Shown here: positions 36,588 through 42,444 of the stretch, piece after piece
Position numbering within the stretch: the stretch's first letter is position 1
Layout: every line of letters begins with the position of its first letter
Assembly (NCBI GenBank): GCA_007135085.1
Contig: SLJM01000334.1
Coordinates: forward strand, 1-42,444
Length of the DNA stretch: 42,444 nucleotides
Direction of reading: 5' to 3'
From: Myxococcales bacterium
GTDB taxonomy: Bacteria; Myxococcota_A; Bradymonadia; Bradymonadales; Bradymonadaceae
Made by a program: the position numbers and the translations under genes
Notes under the pieces: generated by a model
What the model was told of the DNA's origin: nothing
What the model saw: only the letters and a program-made list of their open reading frames with translations
Databases searched by the model: none

Positions 36588-37064
36588 ATGTGGAAGCGGA
36601 TGACGACTTTGATGTTGGCCATCGCAATTTGCTGCGCCGCACTTGTGAGCCTGAGCGCCTGTGCGACCACCTCGGGGATCCCTTCAGCCCAGACCATGCC
36701 CGACGGGGCTACCTACGAGGGGCTGTGGTACTCCGATCAATTCGAACATATGTATTTTCATCGCGAGGGAGACCGGGTCACCGGGGTCTATGCCTACGGG
36801 GCCGGTGGAATACTGGAGGGGGAGGTCAATGGGAATCGCCTGGTCTTTTCCTGGCATGAGCCCGGCGATCGAAGCGAACTTCGCCGCGACCGTTCGGGCC
36901 ATGGCTATTTCCGTCTCGTCGACAGCGGGGATGGTTTCGAACTGATCGGAGAATGGGGTTATGACGACGCCCACGCAGGGGGCGGGCCCTGGACGGCGGA
37001 GTTTATTCGAGATCCGGAGCCCACCGATCCGAAGACCATCGAAGCAATTAAAGAAGTTCACTGA
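36588..37064 (+). CDS. Small lipoprotein of unknown function
   Basis: The 158-residue precursor has a basic start and a hydrophobic segment ending in LVSLSAC, a lipobox with Cys at 25, followed by ATT. The mature part is a beta-rich domain: repeated short strands with YEGLWYSDQFEHMYFHREGDRVTGVYAYG, GILEGEVNGNRLVFSWHE and GYFRLVDSGDGFELIGEWGY. This is the style of calycin-like or DUF-type sensor lipoproteins in which each strand pair describes G-x-W or G-x-Y. No catalytic motif. AGG precedes ATG 36588. It is 27 bp upstream of the TldD-like lipoprotein gene. Confidence 0.6.
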   Translation: MWKRMTTLMLAIAICCAALVSLSACATTSGIPSAQTMPDGATYEGLWYSDQFEHMYFHREGDRVTGVYAYGAGGILEGEVNGNRLVFSWHEPGDRSELRRDRSGHGYFRLVDSGDGFELIGEWGYDDAHAGGGPWTAEFIRDPEPTDPKTIEAIKEVH

Positions 37065-37091
37065 GTGGAATGACCGATAAATAGGAGAGGT

Positions 37092-38894
37092 ATGACGACG
37101 CTCTGTAGAGGACTGGCGCCGCGCCTGATGGCGGGGGTGGTGGTGGCCATGATGGGATGTGCGGCCGGCCCGGCGGCCCCGGAACTGCGCGAAGATCTTC
37201 GCGTGGCCGACGAGGCCGAGCGACAAGCCGTGCGAGGGGCATTGAAGGCCGAATTAGATCGCTCTATGGAGCGGCTGGCCCTCGACGGTTACGAGACCCC
37301 TTATTTTATGTCCTACCACTTGCGCGACGAGGAGAATTACAGCGTCTCCGGTCGCTTCGGAGCGATCACCGGCGAGGGGCATACCCGTCAGCGCTATGTC
37401 TATGTGGAGAGCCGGGTCGGTGATTACCACTTCGATAATTTCGCCAATATCGACGCCGATAGTTTTCGGCTCAGCGATTATCGCGCCGACCGCATCGCCC
37501 CCATCGACGGCGATATCTCGGCGCTGCGCGGTGCCCTCTGGCTGTTGACCGACGAGGCCTATAAGCGGGCCTTGAGCGATTATCAGACCAAGCGGGGGGG
37601 AGCGGTCTATGCCGTCGAAGAGGACGAGATCCCCAGCTTTTCGCGCGAAGAGCCCCAGGTCTATCACGGCGATCCCCAGCCTCTGGAGGTCGACGAGAGC
37701 CAGTGGCGCAGCCTGGTGCGCGACGTCACCGCCCAGATGCGGGAACATGACTTCGTCATGGACGCCAAAATGGAGATGAGCGCCCGGCGGGTGGTGCGCT
37801 TTTTGGTCAACTCCGAGGGCTCGGATATCATCGAGGAATCGACCCTCTACACGGTCCACGCCACGGCCTTTACCCGCGCCGACGACGGCATGTTGCTCGA
37901 CAATAGCTGGCGGGCCTATTCCCGTGACGCCCATCGATTGCCCGAGCCTGAGACCATCAAAAGAGAGGTCGAACAGATGTTGGCCGATCTCGATGCATTG
38001 CGTCAGGCTCCGATCATCGATCCCTATACGGGACCGGCTATCCTTGGCCCCGAGGCGGCCGGTGTGTTGTTCCACGAGGCCGTGGGCCATCGCCTGGAAG
38101 GGGAAAGGCAACGCGATCGCTGGGAGGGAAGAACCTTCGCCGGACAGGTGGGCACCCGGCTGATGCCCGAATTTTTGTCGGTCTACGACGACGCGTCGAT
38201 GGCTGAATTCGACGGCACTCAGCTCAACGGATTTTATCGCTTCGATGACCAGGGCGTTCCCGGGGGGCGGGCTTCCCTGATTGAATCGGGGCGATTGGTG
38301 GGCTTTTTGATGAGCCGCACTCCCCTTGAGGATTTCAAAAATTCCACGGGCCACGCCCGCGCCCAGGGGGTCAACGTGCCCCGGGCGAGGATGGCGAATC
38401 TGGTCGTCGAGGCCGATCCTGACAAGTTGGTCTCCGAAGAGGAGCTAAAGGAGATGCTTCTGGCCGAAGTACGGGCCCAGGACAAGCCCTACGGGCTGAT
38501 TATCCGCGATATCACCGGGGGCTCGACCAATACGATGGGATTTGGATATCAGGCGTTCAAAGGCATTCCGCGTTTAGTTTATAAGGTGGACGCCGAGACT
38601 GGCGAGGAGACCCTGGTCAGGGGAGCTGAATTGGTGGGCACGCCCCTGTCGGCGATCAGCCGAATTCGGGCCGCCGCGGGTAAGCCGCAGGTCTTCAACG
38701 GCTTTTGCGGAGCCGAAAGCGGGTTCGTGCCGGTGTCGACGGTGGCGCCCATGTTGTTGACCACCGAGATCGAGCTGCAGCGCTCCCGGGAGGGACGTGA
38801 GCGCAGCCCCATCTTGCCGCCGCCCTGGGCCGATGGCGGGGCAGAGGATGAATCCCTGGCCGGTGACGCCGACGGTGACGATGAAGGAAACTGA
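37092..38894 (+). CDS. TldD-family metallopeptidase, predicted lipoprotein
   Basis: The 600-residue protein ends with the TldD/PmbA fold. The metal site HEAVGH is near residue 329, in the HExxxH form typical of TldD, followed by EGERQRDRWEGRTFAGQVG and GGRASLIESGRLVGFLMSR. The late motif GLIIRDITGGSTNTMGFGYQAFKG then follows. TldD-PmbA proteins are usually cytoplasmic and cleave small peptides. Here the N-terminus has a signal-like segment ending in MAGVVVAMMGC, a lipobox with Cys at 23, so the protein should sit on an extracytoplasmic membrane face. GGAGAGG precedes ATG 37092. A PmbA partner is not in the window. The tail is acidic (GDADGDDEGN). Confidence 0.85.
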   Translation: MTTLCRGLAPRLMAGVVVAMMGCAAGPAAPELREDLRVADEAERQAVRGALKAELDRSMERLALDGYETPYFMSYHLRDEENYSVSGRFGAITGEGHTRQRYVYVESRVGDYHFDNFANIDADSFRLSDYRADRIAPIDGDISALRGALWLLTDEAYKRALSDYQTKRGGAVYAVEEDEIPSFSREEPQVYHGDPQPLEVDESQWRSLVRDVTAQMREHDFVMDAKMEMSARRVVRFLVNSEGSDIIEESTLYTVHATAFTRADDGMLLDNSWRAYSRDAHRLPEPETIKREVEQMLADLDALRQAPIIDPYTGPAILGPEAAGVLFHEAVGHRLEGERQRDRWEGRTFAGQVGTRLMPEFLSVYDDASMAEFDGTQLNGFYRFDDQGVPGGRASLIESGRLVGFLMSRTPLEDFKNSTGHARAQGVNVPRARMANLVVEADPDKLVSEEELKEMLLAEVRAQDKPYGLIIRDITGGSTNTMGFGYQAFKGIPRLVYKVDAETGEETLVRGAELVGTPLSAISRIRAAAGKPQVFNGFCGAESGFVPVSTVAPMLLTTEIELQRSREGRERSPILPPPWADGGAEDESLAGDADGDDEGN

Positions 38895-38990
38895 TCGGCC
38901 GCAGGTGCCTTGGACAATAGGGCGGGTCTTCGCTACAACTTGTTGACCCATCGATGTCGACGACACTTTGCTGCCCCAACAGGAGGAATC

Positions 38991-39776
38991 ATGGAAGTGG
39001 CCCAGAAAGCCCCCCAGGAGGAGTTAGAGGGGCTAAAGATGAGCAACGCAGGGTTTATTTCCCACAAGGGAAAGACCTATAGCGCCGAGGAAAACGAAGT
39101 GTGGCGTATTCTCTGCGAGCGGCGCATGGCGAAGTTGCCCGACACGGCAAGCCAGGCATGGCTCGACGGGTTGGAAAAACTTCAGATGCCGCTGGACCGA
39201 GTACCCCTCTTCGACGAACTCAACGAGAATCTGGAGCCCCTGACCGGGTGGACCGTGCGCGCCGTGGACGGGTTTATCCCGGCGGAGATGTTCTTTGGTT
39301 CCATGGCCAAGCGCGAATTTCCCTCCACCCTGGAGGTGCGCCCCATGGACAGCCTGGAGTATCTGCAGGAGCCCGATATCTTCCACGACGTCTTCGGCCA
39401 CGTGCCGATGCACACGGACCCGGTCTTCGCCGATTTCGTTCAGGAATACGGCCAACTGGCCTCGGAGCTCGACGATAAGGACAAATTCGACGCTCTGGGA
39501 CGGCTGTGGTGGTATACGGTGGAGTTTGGCCTGGTCGAAGAGGATGGTCAGACCAAACTCTACGGTTCGGGGCTGATGTCTTCGTTTGGCGAGGCCGATA
39601 ACGTCTTCGTCGGCGGCCCTGAGATCCGCCCCTTTGATCTGGACGAGGTGATCTCCACGCCGTTTCGCATCGATATCTACCAACCTGTTCTGTGGGTGGC
39701 TCAAGGATTTGAGCAGCTGCGCGACTCCGTCGCCGAGCTGCGCCGCCGATGGGCTGAGGAGTTGGTGGAGAGCTGA
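38991..39776 (+). CDS. phhA: Phenylalanine 4-monooxygenase
   Basis: The 261-residue pterin-dependent iron enzyme hydroxylates phenylalanine to tyrosine. It shows the aromatic-amino-acid-hydroxylase core: pterin site region GWTVRAVDGFIPAEMFF, iron ligands in EPDIFHDVFGHVPMHTDPVF (two His) and the third ligand Glu in WYTVEFGLVEEDGQ, then YGSGLMSSFGEAD. Length fits monomeric bacterial PhhA without a regulatory domain. ATG 38991 has AGGAGGA at 5 nt; an upstream in-frame ATG at 38910 lacks support. Pterin-4a-carbinolamine dehydratase, which recycles the cofactor, is not next to it. Confidence 0.95.
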   Translation: MEVAQKAPQEELEGLKMSNAGFISHKGKTYSAEENEVWRILCERRMAKLPDTASQAWLDGLEKLQMPLDRVPLFDELNENLEPLTGWTVRAVDGFIPAEMFFGSMAKREFPSTLEVRPMDSLEYLQEPDIFHDVFGHVPMHTDPVFADFVQEYGQLASELDDKDKFDALGRLWWYTVEFGLVEEDGQTKLYGSGLMSSFGEADNVFVGGPEIRPFDLDEVISTPFRIDIYQPVLWVAQGFEQLRDSVAELRRRWAEELVES

Positions 39777-39800
39777 CCTCCGACGAGTTTAATTGGCACT

Positions 39801-39849
39801 GACGAGCCCGACGACTGCCGGATTATTCCCGGGAATCGTCGGGCTCGTC
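39801..39849. terminator. 14-bp hairpin between convergent genes
   Basis: GACGAGCCCGACGA (39801-39814) and TCGTCGGGCTCGTC (39836-39849) are perfect reverse complements around a 21-nt loop that itself holds CCGG...CCGG. No T-run follows on either strand, so it may be a processing or Rho-assisted end. The stop codon of the DUF2270 gene (39823-39825) is in the loop. Confidence 0.55.
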
Positions 39850-40596
39850 TTCGTCGAGATCCACTTTTCCAAGAAGGCGGGAACGGTGTCTCAGGCCCCG
39901 CTCCTCCTCTTCCTCGGTCATGGTGCGCAAAAAGATCGACCGTTTGGCCAGGCGGTCCAGCGGGGAGGGAAGCTGGCGCCAGCGGACCATCTGTTCCGAG
40001 GGAGCGCGAAGCGCCAAAAAGATGACGAGGCTCATAAAGGCGAAGGCAAAGCCGATAACCGCCGTACCGGGAATGGCGCCGATGGCGGCCCGCTCCAGAA
40101 GTACGGCCGACGAGTCGGCGCCCACGGGATGGAGGAAGAGCTTGAGGACCCAGGAGCCGACGATAAAGGTGAAGATATAGCCGTAATTTCGACGCATCCG
40201 GTAGCCCATGGCGTCGATAAAACGCAGATGCGGTACGGCCCGGCCAAGATCGCGGGCCAACTCTGCCAGCTCGTCTTCGATCTCCTCGTCATCGGCAGCG
40301 ATCTGCGGAGCCAGTTGGGGGGCCACCATATATTGGTTGAGCACGCGAATGCGCCGGCGCCACAGGTCGTAGATCTGGTAGCGGCGGCTCTCCATGAGCA
40401 GAAATAAGCCGCTGGCGAAGATGAGGAGCAGCAAGATGAAGTGAGGGGCACCGGGCCGGGTAAAGGCAAAGGAGATCACCCCTACGGTGGTGACCACCGC
40501 CCAGTTGGTCGTGGCGTCCAGGCGCTGACGCCATACGTCGCCATGCATGACGATGGCGCGATAAAAATGGACGACTGCTGAAGGAGTTTCCTTCAT
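39823..40596 (-). CDS. DUF2270-type membrane protein
   Basis: The 257-residue protein matches the DUF2270 family as I remember it: VVHFYRAIVMHGDVWRQRLDATTNWAVVTTVG, then a helix (HFILLLLIFASGLFLLMESRRYQIYDLWRRRIRVL). Two further helices at about 150-205 (YGYIFTFIVGSWVLKLFL; IPGTAVIGFAFAFMSLVIFLAL) follow an acidic amphipathic segment (AADDEEIEDELAELARD). The C-terminus is charged. Its biochemical function is unknown. The stop lies within a hairpin shared with the convergent phhA. A gap of 86 bp separates it from the cupredoxin gene upstream on the same strand. Confidence 0.8.
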   Translation of the reverse strand: MKETPSAVVHFYRAIVMHGDVWRQRLDATTNWAVVTTVGVISFAFTRPGAPHFILLLLIFASGLFLLMESRRYQIYDLWRRRIRVLNQYMVAPQLAPQIAADDEEIEDELAELARDLGRAVPHLRFIDAMGYRMRRNYGYIFTFIVGSWVLKLFLHPVGADSSAVLLERAAIGAIPGTAVIGFAFAFMSLVIFLALRAPSEQMVRWRQLPSPLDRLAKRSIFLRTMTEEEEERGLRHRSRLLGKVDLDEDEPDDSRE

Positions 40597-40682
40597 AGTG
40601 ACCAGGGGGCCGGTGTGGAAATGAAACGGCCCAACGCCGATGGGGCGATGGGCCGGTAATGCTCAGTTCGTCGTCGCCGCCA

Positions 40683-41057
40683 TTATTTGACGACCACGTC
40701 GAGCTTCATGCCGTCGCTAAAGCGGTTGCCCACGGCAAATTCGCCTTCCACGTCGAAGGTGTAGGACCATTCCTGGTTGGGCTCGATATTCTGATCGACG
40801 TTGAGGGCGGGAATATTGATATTATGGGATTCGGGATCGCGGTTTTGAAAGACGATGGTCGTCCCCTGGCTGATCTCGACGGTCGTGGGATTATAGCGAT
40901 ATTGATACATCACGACTCGCTGCTCTTGCTGCTGGGCCGGGGCTTCGGCCACCGACTGTTCGGGCACCGGATCGGAGCCGCCGCAGGCCAGCGAGAAGAG
41001 AACCAATGAACCAACCAGGGCCAGTGCAGCGAGGGGTGAAACGAGACGGGCAAGCAT
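40683..41057 (-). CDS. Cupredoxin-like lipoprotein
   Basis: The start is ATG 41057, 7 nt after GGAGG; a 91-codon upstream extension of the frame is not protein-like. The 124-residue precursor has a lipobox FSLAC with Cys at 25. The mature part has the beta-sandwich pattern of plastocyanin/azurin-like domains: YRYNPTTVEISQGTTIVFQNRDPESHNINIP with a His at the first copper position, then EWSYTFDVEGEFAVGNRFSDGMKLDVVVK. In canonical cupredoxins the second half reads C-x2-H-x2-M. Here the Cys and second His appear to be Val and Arg, leaving only Met. Copper binding is thus doubtful and an electron-transfer role uncertain. Confidence 0.7.
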   Translation of the reverse strand: MLARLVSPLAALALVGSLVLFSLACGGSDPVPEQSVAEAPAQQQEQRVVMYQYRYNPTTVEISQGTTIVFQNRDPESHNINIPALNVDQNIEPNQEWSYTFDVEGEFAVGNRFSDGMKLDVVVK

Positions 41058-41154
41058 ATAGGGCCTCCACAGCGAGGAATTCGTGTTAGGATTCTTCAAC
41101 CTCCTGTTGGCGACCTTGATGTTGCCACCGCAGAGGTTGAGCTTGGGAACGGCT

Positions 41155-41182
41155 AAGATACTCCACCGAATATCAAAGTCAA
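41155..41182 (-). promoter_or_regulatory. Candidate promoter of the cupredoxin-like gene
   Basis: On the minus strand TTGACT (41177-41182; 5 of 6) and TATCTT (41155-41160; 4 of 6) are 16 bp apart. Transcription would start near 41148, about 90 nt before the ATG. Just upstream of it, between comM and this promoter, are two GC-rich hairpins (41186-41199 and 41201-41226) that may end comM mRNA. Confidence 0.5.
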
Positions 41183-41259
41183 TGGCGGGCGCCAGCCCGG
41201 GTGCTTCCCAGGAGGCCGGGGAGCACTCCCAGGCTCGACGAGGACTGAATGAAGCCCGA

Positions 41260-42444
41260 TCAGCCTGCGAGCCGTCCGAGCTGGCCGTGCTGGCGGTCGA
41301 GATTGCGATATTGAATGGCCTCGGCGACATGGCCGGCGCTCAAGTGCTCTGCTTCGTCGAGATCGGCGATGGTGCGCGCCACCTTGACGATGCGATCGCA
41401 GCTTCGAGCGCTGAGACCGAAGCGCTCCACGGCGGCCTCGAGCAATTGGTCGGCCTCGGCGCCCAGGGCGCAGTGCTTGCGCACCAGATCGGGTCCCATC
41501 TGACTATTGGCGAAGAGCTGACGGCCTTTAAAGCGGGCGGACTGACGACGTCGGGCCTGGCAGACCCGCCGACGTATGGCGGCCGAGGGCTCGCCCCGTT
41601 CGGCGTCGCGGATCTGGGCGTAGGGTACGGCCGGGACGTGAACGTGGAGATCGATGCGATCGAGAAGGGGGCCCGACAAGCGGCCGCGATAGCGGCGCAC
41701 ATCTTCGATGCTGCACTGGCAGCGATCGTGGGCGTCGCCGAAGTGGCCACACCGGCAGGGGTTCATGGCGGCCACGAGCATCACCGACGCCGGATAGGTC
41801 ACGCTCAACATGCTGCGTGTGAGGGTGACCTCCCCATTCTCCAGGGGCTGGCGCAGGACCTCCAGGGCGGTGCGGCGAAATTCGGGCACTTCATCGACAA
41901 AGAGCACCCCGTTGTGGGCCAGGCTCAACTCCCCGGGCCGGGGTACCCCGGAGCCGCCGCCGACGAGGCCGACGTCGCTGATGGTGTGGTGGGGAGCGCG
42001 AAAGGGCCGGCGCTCCATCAACCCCTGATCGGCCAGATGGCCGGTCACGCTGTAGATGCGCGTCGTCTCCAGAGCTTCTTCAAAGGACATAGGCGGCAAG
42101 ATGGTGGGGATTCGCTTTGCGAGCATACTCTTTCCCGACCCCGGGGGGCCGATCATCAGCACGTTGTGGGCTCCGGCGGCGGCGACCTCCAGGGCTCGCT
42201 TGACCGGGGCCTGGCCGGCGACCTGGGCGAAGTCCAGGCCCGGATCATCGAGTCTTTTGGGCGGCGGAGTGGCCACGTGGCGAAGCCCGTCGAGATCGCC
42301 TCGGCCCTGCAGTGCTGAGACCAGAGACCCCAGTTGGTCGACGGCCAATACGTCGATGCCCTGGACCACGCCCGCTTCGGCGGCGTTGGCGGCGGGGACG
42401 ATGACCCCCTCATAGCCCTGGTCGCGGGCCAGCACGGCCAGAGA
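41260..42444 (-). CDS. comM: ComM/YifB Mg-chelatase-like AAA+ ATPase (5' end outside window)
   Basis: The visible 394 or so codons lack the first part (about 110 residues) that lies beyond the right edge; the frame stays open to 42444. An AAA+ domain has Walker A GPPGSGKSMLAKRIP and Walker B NGVLFVDEVPEF. Between them are the H2-type insert motif RPFRAPHHTISDVGLVGG and downstream AAMNPCRCGHFGDAHDRCQCS with four Cys, typical of YifB/ComM. The C-terminal Mg_chelatase_C part follows (RKHCALGAEADQLLEAAVERFGLSARSCDRIVKVARTIADLDE). ComM is a hexameric helicase that extends branch migration during integration of DNA in natural transformation. Confidence 0.93.
   Translation of the reverse strand, partial: SLAVLARDQGYEGVIVPAANAAEAGVVQGIDVLAVDQLGSLVSALQGRGDLDGLRHVATPPPKRLDDPGLDFAQVAGQAPVKRALEVAAAGAHNVLMIGPPGSGKSMLAKRIPTILPPMSFEEALETTRIYSVTGHLADQGLMERRPFRAPHHTISDVGLVGGGSGVPRPGELSLAHNGVLFVDEVPEFRRTALEVLRQPLENGEVTLTRSMLSVTYPASVMLVAAMNPCRCGHFGDAHDRCQCSIEDVRRYRGRLSGPLLDRIDLHVHVPAVPYAQIRDAERGEPSAAIRRRVCQARRRQSARFKGRQLFANSQMGPDLVRKHCALGAEADQLLEAAVERFGLSARSCDRIVKVARTIADLDEAEHLSAGHVAEAIQYRNLDRQHGQLGRLAG

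Noticed and set aside
41058-41330. 91-codon N-terminal extension of the cupredoxin-like protein
   Set aside because: It would overlap the end of comM, is not protein-like and ignores the GGAGG-preceded ATG at 41057 with its lipobox.

Overview
The window is about 42 kb of GC-rich bacterial chromosome, densely packed with genes on both strands. It has no rRNA, tRNA, CRISPR array, transposase or phage gene that I can see. Several traits suggest a Bradymonadales-like or other deltaproteobacterial/Myxococcota-type predator lineage: a fused aspartokinase/diaminopimelate decarboxylase, a three-subunit SdhCAB of the b558 type, a mevalonate-pathway GHMP kinase, a very large Cys-rich modular lipoprotein, a pseudokinase-SUMF1 protein and an HTTM-type membrane protein. 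This placement is inferred from gene content only.

Layout. 1-547: left edge with a two-armed heptanucleotide repeat (28 perfect AACCACN units). 548-4623: outer-membrane barrel protein, M15-type peptidase, retropepsin-like protease and a cold-shock-domain protein. 5047-10919: probable long operon with a small membrane protein, ExbB/TolQ, ExbD/TolR, a FtsB-like protein with an apparent ExbD-like tail, a 13-codon leader ORF, a diguanylate cyclase and a PIN-PhoH ATPase, closed by a strong terminator. 10988-16162 (minus): giant modular lipoprotein and leucine dehydrogenase. 16501-20681: pseudokinase-SUMF1 protein and the fused lysine-pathway enzyme. 20703-22187 (minus): HTTM-like membrane protein. 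22253-25817: leader ORF and sdhCAB. 25824-25916: second two-armed heptad repeat. 25934-29601 (minus): clpS-clpA-phosphomevalonate kinase. 29821-32938: pdxH, a membrane protein and an SCP-x-type thiolase. 32948-33697 (minus): nucleotidyltransferase resembling inositol-phosphate cytidylyltransferases. 33824-39776: membrane protein, response regulator with a degenerate HD domain, two small proteins, a TldD-like lipoprotein and phenylalanine hydroxylase. 39823-42444 (minus): DUF2270 protein, cupredoxin-like lipoprotein and ComM (cut by the right edge).

Most genes are housekeeping or envelope genes. The least ordinary items are: (i) the FtsB-ExbD-like fusion directly behind an ExbB/ExbD pair, which would link a proton-driven envelope motor to the divisome; (ii) two loci of a two-armed heptad repeat that share a 13-bp G-rich core; (iii) short, well-initiated leader ORFs overlapping the start codons of the diguanylate cyclase and of sdhC, the first with its ribosome-binding site inside a hairpin; and (iv) enzyme-derived proteins with lost catalytic residues (pseudokinase-SUMF1, degenerate HD domain, cupredoxin without a clear copper site). 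All functional calls come from reading translated sequence by eye; no database search was possible.
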